Source: Modestobacter sp. (GTDB lineage Bacteria > Actinomycetota > Actinomycetes > Mycobacteriales > Geodermatophilaceae). From it: a DNA stretch of 5,231 bases. Of this stretch, positions 1 through 4,786 are shown in pieces. The position numbers were made by a program, and so were the translations under genes. The stretch is taken from assembly GCA_025965775.1 (NCBI GenBank), contig JAOPWG010000105.1, forward strand, positions 1 to 5,231, written 5' to 3'. The notes under the pieces were generated by a model. The model saw only the letters and a list, made by a program, of their open reading frames with translations. It had not been told where the DNA came from and did no database searches. Numbering within the stretch: position 1 is the stretch's first letter; every line of letters begins with the position of its first letter.

Positions 1-1
1 C

Positions 2-1711
2 CGGTACGGCACCGACGAGAACGTCACGGCCGCCGCCGAGGCCCCCCGGCTGATCACCACGCTGAAGTACCGGGAGGACGCACTGGGGTTCAGCACCGAC
101 CGGCGTAGCCACGTCTTCGTCGTGGACCTGCCGGCCGATACCGACGACGACGCCGCCGCGGCCCCCGCGCCGGTGCAGGTCACCGACGGCGACGTCGACG
201 ACAGCGACGTCACCTGGAGCCCGGACGGCGCGGAGCTGGCCTTCGTCTCCACCCGGCACGACCGCGCCGACGTCGACCTGGTCACCGACGTGTACGTCGT
301 CCGGGCCGACGGGTCACGGCTGCGCCGGGTGACCGGGTCCCGCTCGGCCTGCTCCCGGCCGGCGTTCGGGCCGGACGGGCACGTCTACCTCACCGCCCAG
401 GTCGACCTCGGGGACGACGGACTGGACTTCGTCGGCCGGAACTCGACGCTGGCGCGGGTCCCCGTCGGCGGTGGTGACCTGGAGCCGCTGCTGGACGCGG
501 AGACCCACGACCGCGGCGACGAGACCCCGGCGACCGTCGTGGCCGACGGCGCGGTGTTCCTCGGCGTCCAGCGGAAGGGTGCGGTCGAGCTGCTGCGGGT
601 GCCGCTGGACGGCGGGGAGCCCGAGGCGCTGGTCGACGGCCCGTTCACCGTGCGCGGCATCGGCGTGGGCGGCGGCGTCGTCGTGGCCACCGTGGCGCAC
701 GATCGGTCGGCCGGCGAGCTCATCGCCATCACCCCCGGCCGGCGCCGGCTGCTGACCGGCTTCGGCGCCCCGCTGCAGGCCACCGGCCGGCTGCACCGGA
801 TGCGGGAGCGGACCGCGACCGCGCCGGACGGCTACCCCGTGCACGGCTGGCTCACCACCCCGCCCGGCCCCGGGCCGCACCCGGTGCTGCTCACCGTGCA
901 CGGCGGACCGTTCTCCCAGTACGGCTGGACGCTGTTCGACGAGACGCAGGCCTACGTCGAGGCCGGCTACGCGGTGCTGCAGTGCAACCCGCGCGGCTCC
1001 TCCGGCTACGGCCAGGAGCACGGCCGGGTGATCAAGGAGCACATGGGCGAGCTGGACGCCGACGACGTGCTGGCCTTCCTCGACGAGGCGCTGCTGGACC
1101 CGTCGCTGGACGACACCCGCGTCGGCCTGATGGGCGGTTCGTACGGCGGGTTCATGACCACCCTGCTGCTCGGCCGCACCGACCGGTTCACCGCCGGGAT
1201 CAGCGAGCGGGCCTTCAACGACCCGGTGAGCTTCGTCGGGTCCTCCGACATCGGGTTCTTCTTCGCCGACCAGTACGTGGGCACCGACCCCGAGCGGATC
1301 GCCGCGCAGTCGCCGATGGCCTCCGCGCACAGGATCACCACGCCGACGATGGTGATCCACGCCGAGGAGGACTGGCGCTGCCCGCTCGAGCAGGGCACCC
1401 GGCTCTACGTCGAACTCAAACGCCGCGGCGTCCCCACCGAGCTGCTGCTGTTCCCCGGGGAGGGACACGAGCTGTCCCGCACCGGTCGACCGAAGCACCG
1501 GCTGGCCCGGCTGGAGCACGTGCTGCGGTGGTGGGCGCGCGGGCTGCCGACCCCGCAGAACTCAGCGGCGGTAGGGGAGTTGCCCGCCGGCATGCCCACG
1601 GCGGGTGCCGGCGAGCCGGCCCCGGAGCCTGCACCGGTCGCCGCGGCCGTGGACGGCGAGGCCTCGGGCCGGCGGGCGGACACGCTCACCGTGCCGGCCA
1701 CCCGGCTCTGA
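2..1711 (+). CDS. S9 family serine peptidase (prolyl oligopeptidase / acylaminoacyl-peptidase type), 5'-truncated
   Basis: Hydrolyses peptides or acyl-peptides; probably cytosolic, since the S9 family acts on short oligopeptides. The frame is open from base 2, so the gene begins outside the window; 569 codons remain. Residues are counted from base 2. Residues 16-45 (PRLITTLKYRED...) already match the propeller region of the family, so the GTG at 122 is internal. Residues about 55-265 are beta-propeller/TolB-like blades (WSPDGAELAFVSTR, FGPDGHVYL). The alpha/beta-hydrolase domain follows: HGGP oxyanion motif at 300-303, nucleophile Ser380 in GGSYGG (codon 1139-1141), Asp457 in HAEEDWRCP (1370-1372) and His489 in GEGHELSR (1466-1468). 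The triad is intact, so the enzyme should be active. Full-length relatives have roughly 650-700 residues, so about 80-120 are missing upstream. Residues about 517-569 form a Pro/Ala/Gly-rich tail beyond the usual end of the fold. Natural substrate unknown. Confidence 0.95.
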   Translation, partial: RYGTDENVTAAAEAPRLITTLKYREDALGFSTDRRSHVFVVDLPADTDDDAAAAPAPVQVTDGDVDDSDVTWSPDGAELAFVSTRHDRADVDLVTDVYVVRADGSRLRRVTGSRSACSRPAFGPDGHVYLTAQVDLGDDGLDFVGRNSTLARVPVGGGDLEPLLDAETHDRGDETPATVVADGAVFLGVQRKGAVELLRVPLDGGEPEALVDGPFTVRGIGVGGGVVVATVAHDRSAGELIAITPGRRRLLTGFGAPLQATGRLHRMRERTATAPDGYPVHGWLTTPPGPGPHPVLLTVHGGPFSQYGWTLFDETQAYVEAGYAVLQCNPRGSSGYGQEHGRVIKEHMGELDADDVLAFLDEALLDPSLDDTRVGLMGGSYGGFMTTLLLGRTDRFTAGISERAFNDPVSFVGSSDIGFFFADQYVGTDPERIAAQSPMASAHRITTPTMVIHAEEDWRCPLEQGTRLYVELKRRGVPTELLLFPGEGHELSRTGRPKHRLARLEHVLRWWARGLPTPQNSAAVGELPAGMPTAGAGEPAPEPAPVAAAVDGEASGRRADTLTVPATRL

Positions 1712-1719
1712 GCCGGGTG
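1699..1719 (+). terminator. Hairpin over the peptidase stop codon
   Basis: A perfect 9-bp inverted repeat, CACCCGGCT (1699-1707) and AGCCGGGTG (1711-1719), has a 3-base loop and spans the TGA stop at 1709-1711. No T-run follows, so it is not a classical intrinsic terminator. GC-rich hairpins without a U-tract are common 3' ends in actinobacteria. It may end or protect the peptidase mRNA. Confidence 0.35.
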
Positions 1720-1737
1720 ACCTCGCCACAGGTGCTC

Positions 1738-1774
1738 GCCGCCGCCCCGGAGCTGGCTGAGCCACGGCGGCGGC
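1738..1774. other. GC-rich imperfect hairpin in the spacer
   Basis: GCCGCCGCC (1738-1746) can pair with GGCGGCGGC (1766-1774) around a 19-base loop. Simple GCC/GGC runs pair easily in such a GC-rich genome, so this is weak evidence. It lies between two more convincing hairpins and may be part of the 3' region of the peptidase transcript. Confidence 0.2.
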
Positions 1775-1799
1775 ACGGTGTCGTTGTCCCAAGTTGACA

Positions 1800-1825
1800 C
1801 AGGTTGGCCCGAGGGGGCCAACCTG
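1800..1825 (+). terminator. Strong 11-bp hairpin, probable terminator or leader structure
   Basis: CAGGTTGGCCC (1800-1810) pairs perfectly with GGGCCAACCTG (1815-1825) around the loop GAGG. It is the strongest stem-loop in the window outside the riboswitch. It sits 89 bases after the peptidase stop and has no T-tract on either strand. Two readings are open: a bidirectional terminator between the peptidase and the facing antiporter gene, or the first of two stem-loops in the leader of the small ORF at 1873. Confidence 0.4.
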
Positions 1826-1838
1826 AGGGGCATCCTCG

Positions 1839-1862
1839 ACATCACCCCTACCCGGGTGATGT
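1839..1862 (+). promoter_or_regulatory. Hairpin directly before the Shine-Dalgarno of the small ORF
   Basis: ACATCACCC (1839-1847) pairs perfectly with GGGTGATGT (1854-1862) around the loop CTACCC. The 3' arm ends one base before GGAGG at 1863-1867, so the stem could affect ribosome access to the ATG at 1873. It could also simply be a second spacer hairpin. No known riboswitch class was recognised here. Confidence 0.3.
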
Positions 1863-1872
1863 GGAGGTTCTC

Positions 1873-2043
1873 ATGGGTGCCTTGCTGATCGCAGTCGCTG
1901 TGCCGCCGCTGTCGGTGGTGTGCGCGTTCGGAGCGGCTCTGTTCAGGGACCGTGGAGGGTCCTGCAAGCCCTGCGGGCGGTGGTCCGCTCGCCTGGACAT
2001 GACGCCGGGATCGACCCGGTTGCCCGTGGGGCCTGGCGCCTAG
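1873..2043 (+). CDS. Possible small membrane peptide, hypothetical (56 aa)
   Basis: Family not recognised. The ATG at 1873 has a good Shine-Dalgarno, GGAGG at 1863-1867 with a 5-base gap, better than that of many real genes here. Residues 2-24 (GALLIAVAVPPLSVV...) form one hydrophobic segment long enough to span the membrane. A basic, Gly/Pro-rich tail with a CKPC-type cysteine pair follows and ends at TAG 2041-2043. About 80% of codons end in G or C, less extreme than the peptidase but similar to the neighbouring antiporter. An in-frame start further up at 1804 lies inside a hairpin and is less likely. It could be a real single-pass small protein, a decayed gene start or chance. It faces the antiporter gene, with 39 bases between the stops. 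Confidence 0.3.
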   Translation: MGALLIAVAVPPLSVVCAFGAALFRDRGGSCKPCGRWSARLDMTPGSTRLPVGPGA

Positions 2044-2052
2044 TGAGGTGCC
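2035..2052 (+). terminator. Weak hairpin at the end of the small ORF
   Basis: GGCGCC (2035-2040) can pair with GGTGCC (2047-2052), including one G-T pair, around the loop TAGTGA that contains the stop codon. The G-T pair becomes a mismatch on the other strand, so any function would be for + strand transcripts. No T-tract follows. A second short stem (2005-2009 with 2015-2019) lies inside the ORF. No strong terminator was found just after the antiporter stop on the - strand. Confidence 0.2.
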
Positions 2053-2082
2053 TGCCTGATCCGGCGGCACGTCCGGCCGCGG

Positions 2083-3141
2083 TCAGTTGAGGGATACCAC
2101 CAGGCCGATCGCGAAGGCGACGTAGAAGAGCGCAGCGGCGGTCAGTCGACCTGGGGTGACTCGGTTGGTGCGCATGAGCCACAGCAGGTAGACGACCGAG
2201 GCGATGGTCGCGATCCCGGCGAGCAGCAGCGGGGCGTCGAACAGCCAGGGCGTGAAGAAGATGCCCAGCGCGGACGGCACGGTGGCCTGGATCATCATGG
2301 CGCCGGAGATGTTGGCCAGCGCCAACTGCGTCTTGCCCTGCCGCACCCAGATGATCGCGTTCATGATCTCGGGCAGTTCCGTGGCCACCGGCGACAGCAG
2401 CAGAGCCACGACGACAGCGGGCAGGCCGAGCGCCGGACCGGCCCACTCCAGTTGGGCCACGAACAACTGCGAGGCGCCGAAGATGAGAACCAGGGTGACC
2501 ACGGTCTGGACGACGACGGCGACGGTGGTCGGGACCGTGCGCCGAGGCTGCAGTTTGAGGGGTTCGAGGTCGTCGCCGCTGGCATGCTCGCCGGTGCCAC
2601 GCATCTCCCGCCAGAAGTAGATGCCGTAGGCGATCAGGAACAGGAACCCGAGCCAGGGCTTGATCGCGAAGGCGACCAGGCCGATAGCGACCTTGACCGC
2701 GAAGATCGCCAGGAACCAGGTCTGGTCACGGGCCAGGCGGCGGGTGTCGGTGCCGTCGAGTTCGCCCCGTGGCGGCGTGCCCGCTCCAGTACCCGGTCCA
2801 GTCGATGCCAGGGCGTCCACCTGCTGGGCCCGGGCATGGCTGCGACGGCGGAGCAGCAGCATCGCGCCGGTGACCCCGTAGGCGAGGGTGCCGACGACCA
2901 GTGGCCCACCGAGGGCTGCGCCGACGCCGATATCGGCGCCCTGCTCCTTGCTGCCGAACAGGACGGCGACCAGGGTGACGACGCTCTCCGGTAGCGCCGT
3001 GCCCACGGCGGCGAGGATGGTGCCAACCGCGACGGGGCCGACTTTGAGTCGAACGCCCAGCCATTCGACGGAGTTGACGAACCACTCGCACGCCAGATAG
3101 ATGACCACTGCGCAGACGAGCAGCAGAACAACGTGAATCAA
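2083..3141 (-). CDS. CaCA-superfamily cation antiporter (Na+/Ca2+ exchanger-like), probable Mn2+ exporter
   Basis: An integral membrane antiporter of 352 residues, within the usual size range for prokaryotic CaCA proteins. It has two internally homologous halves. The alpha-1 repeat is at about 35-90, with the signature GTALPES (47-53) and then GVGAALGGPLVVGTL. The alpha-2 repeat is at about 238-295, with SPVATELPEI (250-259) and ALANISGAMM. The acidic ion-binding residues are Glu52 and Glu258 (also Glu255). About ten hydrophobic segments flank a hydrophilic loop at 98-140 and a charged loop at 179-203. The alpha-1 repeat lacks the Asn that alpha-2 keeps (Asn277). The start is TTG (3141-3139) with AGAGGA at 3154-3149 and a 7-base gap; going upstream in frame, a stop is reached before any ATG or GTG. 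A Mn2+ riboswitch precedes the gene, so I infer that manganese efflux is its main job. The family alone would suggest Ca2+/Na+ exchange. Codon use is less GC-extreme than in the flanking genes. Confidence 0.92.
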   Translation of the reverse strand: MIHVVLLLVCAVVIYLACEWFVNSVEWLGVRLKVGPVAVGTILAAVGTALPESVVTLVAVLFGSKEQGADIGVGAALGGPLVVGTLAYGVTGAMLLLRRRSHARAQQVDALASTGPGTGAGTPPRGELDGTDTRRLARDQTWFLAIFAVKVAIGLVAFAIKPWLGFLFLIAYGIYFWREMRGTGEHASGDDLEPLKLQPRRTVPTTVAVVVQTVVTLVLIFGASQLFVAQLEWAGPALGLPAVVVALLLSPVATELPEIMNAIIWVRQGKTQLALANISGAMMIQATVPSALGIFFTPWLFDAPLLLAGIATIASVVYLLWLMRTNRVTPGRLTAAALFYVAFAIGLVVSLN

Positions 3142-3148
3142 CGGAAGT

Positions 3149-3154
3149 TCCTCT
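3149..3154 (-). promoter_or_regulatory. Ribosome-binding site that sets the TTG start of the antiporter
   Basis: On the - strand AGAGGA lies 7 bases before the TTG at 3141-3139. It supports TTG as the true start, because no ATG or GTG exists upstream before the in-frame stop at about 3198-3196. The same bases can pair with CCTCT at 3176-3172, so the site can be hidden in a hairpin (see the expression platform entry). Confidence 0.7.
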
Positions 3155-3232
3155 TTACCCGGGCCACGGGCAGAGGGTCCGTTTGAGGGGACGGTTCACC
3201 TCGACCCGTGGCAGACGACATGTCCGACTCGG
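3155..3232 (-). promoter_or_regulatory. Riboswitch expression platform with two exclusive folds
   Basis: Coordinates are given in - strand order. Fold A keeps the aptamer P1 and pairs GCCACGGG (3212-3205) with CCCGTGGC (3170-3163), 8 bp. Fold B pairs CTTCGACCC (3239-3231, the 3' strand of P1 plus three bases) with GGGTCGAGG (3207-3199), 9 bp with one G-U. This breaks P1 and frees 3170-3163, which can then form CCCG/CGGG (3170-3167 with 3161-3158) beneath CCTCT/AGAGG (3176-3172 with 3154-3150), burying the Shine-Dalgarno. Fold A would expose it. No U-tract is present, so control looks translational rather than by termination. The pairings are read from the sequence by eye; the switching order is inferred. 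Confidence 0.55.
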
Positions 3233-3333
3233 GTCGAAGGTCTCGCCCACCCGCTGCTGCGCAGGCCCGGGTGCCGGGAACGGTGACGTTCCAGCATGTC
3301 GACAACCCGGTTGCGGGGCTACTCCCCTTCGAC
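3233..3333 (-). ncRNA. yybP-ykoY-type Mn2+ riboswitch aptamer
   Basis: A cis-acting RNA of about 101 bases in the 5' leader of the antiporter mRNA. On the - strand, GTCGAAGG (3333-3326) pairs perfectly with CCTTCGAC (3240-3233) to form P1. The class hallmark strands lie just inside: GGGGAGTAGC (3327-3318) on the 5' side and GGGCGAGACC (3248-3239) on the 3' side. CCCGC (3317-3313) pairs with GCGGG (3254-3250) as P2. An inner arm carries a GTCGACAT stretch (3303-3296), like the GTCAACAT of enterobacterial members, and a GGAACG/CGTTCC hairpin. Known members bind Mn2+ at the docked loops and turn on manganese exporters (MntP, TerC-like, UPF0016, P-type ATPases). Position, strand and size all fit control of the downstream antiporter. 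Confidence 0.87.
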
Positions 3334-3339
3334 GCACTG

Positions 3340-3345
3340 AATGTA
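3340..3345 (-). promoter_or_regulatory. -10 element (TACATT) of the antiporter/riboswitch promoter
   Basis: TACATT on the - strand (3345-3340) matches the actinobacterial TAnnnT -10 element. Transcription starting about 7 bases on would begin near 3333, exactly at the first base of riboswitch P1, which supports both calls. No convincing -35 is visible at 17-19 bases upstream; many actinobacterial promoters have a weak one. Confidence 0.5.
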
Positions 3346-3533
3346 CGCGACCGCCTGCGAGGGGGTGCCACTGCGGTTCCTGCCGCGCGGGTGGGTGTGA
3401 GGTCGGTGAAGAGCGCCTCGAGCACGCCGCCGAGCACTGGCTTGCCGCCTACGCGCTGTTGTACCTCGACTCCAGGTGCTGGGCCCGGCGCGGCCGATGG
3501 GAGGGTGGGGGGACGTCGTCGAGAGGAGTCGCC
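3346..3533. other. Remaining divergent intergenic region before lldD
   Basis: This 188-base stretch must hold the upstream part of the antiporter promoter and the promoter and leader of lldD. I see no clear -35/-10 pair for lldD and no obvious repressor palindrome. The + strand frame of lldD stays open through here and from about 3400 reads like protein (...EERLEHAAEHWLAAYALLYLD...). However, the lldD start is well supported at 3534, so this is either chance or the remnant of another gene. Confidence 0.4.
3523..3528 (+). promoter_or_regulatory. Ribosome-binding site that sets the lldD start
   Basis: GAGGAG at 3523-3528 lies 5 bases before the GTG at 3534. It selects this GTG among several in-frame starts in an open frame that extends up to 3183. 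Confidence 0.75.
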
Positions 3534-4748
3534 GTGGTCACCCGCCGAGTGCCGCGTTTGTCAGAGGTCGCCGAGCTGATCCGCCCCCGGCTCCTCCCCG
3601 GCGACGCGACCGACCGCCGGCTGGCGCGCGCAGCCACCATCGGTGACCTGCGGGACCTGGCCCGACGGACGGTCCCGCGCGCGGTGTTCGACTACACCGA
3701 CGGCGCGGCGGGGGCGGAGATCAGCCTCCGGCGGTCCCGGGAGGCCTTCGCCCGGGTCGAGTTCTGCCCCAGCGTCCTGCGCGACGTCTCCGTCGTCGAC
3801 ACATCCACCACCGTGCTCGGCCGGCCGGCGACGATGCCCGTCGCGCTCGCACCGACCGGTTTCACCCGGCTCATGCACACCGACGGCGAGCGGGCCGTCG
3901 TGCGCGTCGCCGAACGGGTGGGCATCCCCTACGGGCTCTCCACGATGGGGACCACGTCGGTGGAGGACGTGGCAGCGGCGGCCCCCGGCGCCCGGCGGTG
4001 GTTCCAGCTCTACCTCTGGCGTGACCGGGAGGCCAGCGCGGGGCTGGTCGAGCGGGCCCGGGCGGCCGGCTACGAGGCGCTCGTGCTGACCGTGGACACC
4101 CCGGTCGCCGGGCCCCGCCTGCGCGACGTCCGCAACGGCTTCACCATCCCGCCGGCCCTGTCGCTGCGGACCATGGCCAACGCCGCGCTGCACCCGCGGT
4201 GGTGGATCGACCTGCTCACCACCGAGCCGCTGGAGTTCGCCTCGCTGAACTCCTGGGGCGGCACGGTCGCCGAACTCGCCGACCGGGTGTTCGAGCCCGC
4301 CGCGACCCTCACCGACCTCCGCGCGTTGCGGCAGGCCTGGCCCGGTGCCCTGGTCGTGAAGGGCGTGCAGACGCCGGAGGACGCCCGCGCGGTGGTCGAC
4401 GAAGGGGCTGATGCCGTGGTGGTGTCCAACCACGGCGGCCGCCAGCTGGACCGGGCGCCGACGCCGCTCGAGCAGCTGCCCGGGGTCGTCGCGGCAGTCG
4501 CCGGGCGGGCGGAGGTGTACCTGGACGGCGGCGTCCTGGACGGGGCGGACGTGGTGGCTGCCGTGGCGGCGGGGGCCCGGACGGTGCTCGTCGGGCGGGC
4601 GTACCTGTACGGGCTCATGGCCGGCGGCGAGCGCGGTGTCCAGCGGGCCGTCGACATCCTGGGGGCCGAGGTGGCCCGCACGCTGCAGCTGCTCGGCGTC
4701 CCGTCGGTGGCCGAGCTCACGCCGGACCGGGTCCGGCTGCGGCCCTGA
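3534..4748 (+). CDS. lldD: FMN-dependent alpha-hydroxy-acid dehydrogenase, LldD2-like L-lactate dehydrogenase
   Basis: Oxidises an L-2-hydroxy acid, most likely L-lactate to pyruvate, using FMN, and probably passes electrons to the respiratory quinone pool. 404 residues from GTG 3534, normal for the family. The N-terminus (RRVPRLSEVAELI) and the motifs APTGFTRLMHT (106-116), RWWIDLLTTEPLEFASL (222-238) and GRAYLYGLMAGGE (354-366) recall mycobacterial LldD2 (Rv1872c), needed for lactate use in M. tuberculosis. Catalytic and FMN/substrate residues, by comparison with glycolate oxidase, are Tyr54, Gln158, Tyr160, Thr186, Asp188, Arg195, Lys276, His300 and Arg303 (SNHGGRQLD), and Arg355. The usual FMN-phosphate Arg in DGGxRRG is Leu335 (DGGVLDGAD, 331-339); the mycobacterial homologue as I recall it also lacks Arg there. 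The predicted protein is soluble or peripheral, with no membrane segment. An amidase-family gene follows after 38 bases. Another small 2-hydroxy acid remains possible as substrate. Confidence 0.93.
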   Translation: MVTRRVPRLSEVAELIRPRLLPGDATDRRLARAATIGDLRDLARRTVPRAVFDYTDGAAGAEISLRRSREAFARVEFCPSVLRDVSVVDTSTTVLGRPATMPVALAPTGFTRLMHTDGERAVVRVAERVGIPYGLSTMGTTSVEDVAAAAPGARRWFQLYLWRDREASAGLVERARAAGYEALVLTVDTPVAGPRLRDVRNGFTIPPALSLRTMANAALHPRWWIDLLTTEPLEFASLNSWGGTVAELADRVFEPAATLTDLRALRQAWPGALVVKGVQTPEDARAVVDEGADAVVVSNHGGRQLDRAPTPLEQLPGVVAAVAGRAEVYLDGGVLDGADVVAAVAAGARTVLVGRAYLYGLMAGGERGVQRAVDILGAEVARTLQLLGVPSVAELTPDRVRLRP

Positions 4749-4774
4749 CCAGGCCGCGGGTCCGCCCGCTGTCC

Positions 4775-4780
4775 TAGGGT
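4775..4780 (+). promoter_or_regulatory. TAGGGT -10 element, possible leaderless promoter of the amidase gene
   Basis: TAGGGT lies 6 bases before the ATG at 4787, the geometry of actinobacterial leaderless promoters, where transcription starts at or next to the start codon. No good -35 is seen 17-18 bases upstream. The same bases include AGGG, which could be a weak Shine-Dalgarno with a 7-base gap if the gene is read through from lldD. GGCCGC (4752-4757) and GCGGCC (4781-4786) are complementary and bracket the gap. Confidence 0.4.
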
Positions 4781-4786
4781 GCGGCC

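Noticed and set aside
122..124. GTG at 122 as the start of the peptidase
   Set aside because: The frame is open to the window edge and the 40 codons before it read as the conserved propeller region (ITTLKYRED...HVFVVDL).
314..1519. 401-codon open frame on the - strand opposite the peptidase
   Set aside because: It lies wholly opposite an S9 peptidase with an intact catalytic triad, has Arg/Gly/His-rich low-complexity content and no recognisable motif: the usual antisense shadow in high-GC DNA.
2005..2019. CCGGG/CCCGG stem with a TCGA loop, resembling a tRNA T-arm on the - strand
   Set aside because: The loop has only 5 bases instead of 7, and no acceptor, anticodon or D arm can be found next to it.
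1405..2070. 221-codon - strand ORF across the peptidase end and the spacer
   Set aside because: Most of it is antisense to the peptidase; the spacer part shows no family similarity and crosses several hairpins.
3183..3185. TTG at 3183 as the start of a 521-residue LldD
   Set aside because: It would add 117 residues not found in the family and run through the riboswitch complement; GTG 3534 has a good RBS and gives the family N-terminus.
3354..3375. TGGCAC followed by a GCA-type element on the - strand, like a sigma-54 -24/-12 promoter
   Set aside because: The -12 half is poor, and actinobacteria generally lack sigma-54; the TACATT element nearer the riboswitch explains the start better.
3138..3437. 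99-codon - strand ORF whose stop overlaps the antiporter TTG
   Set aside because: The 4-base overlap looks like translational coupling, but the frame runs through the riboswitch aptamer and its promoter, so most of it cannot be coding in that transcript.
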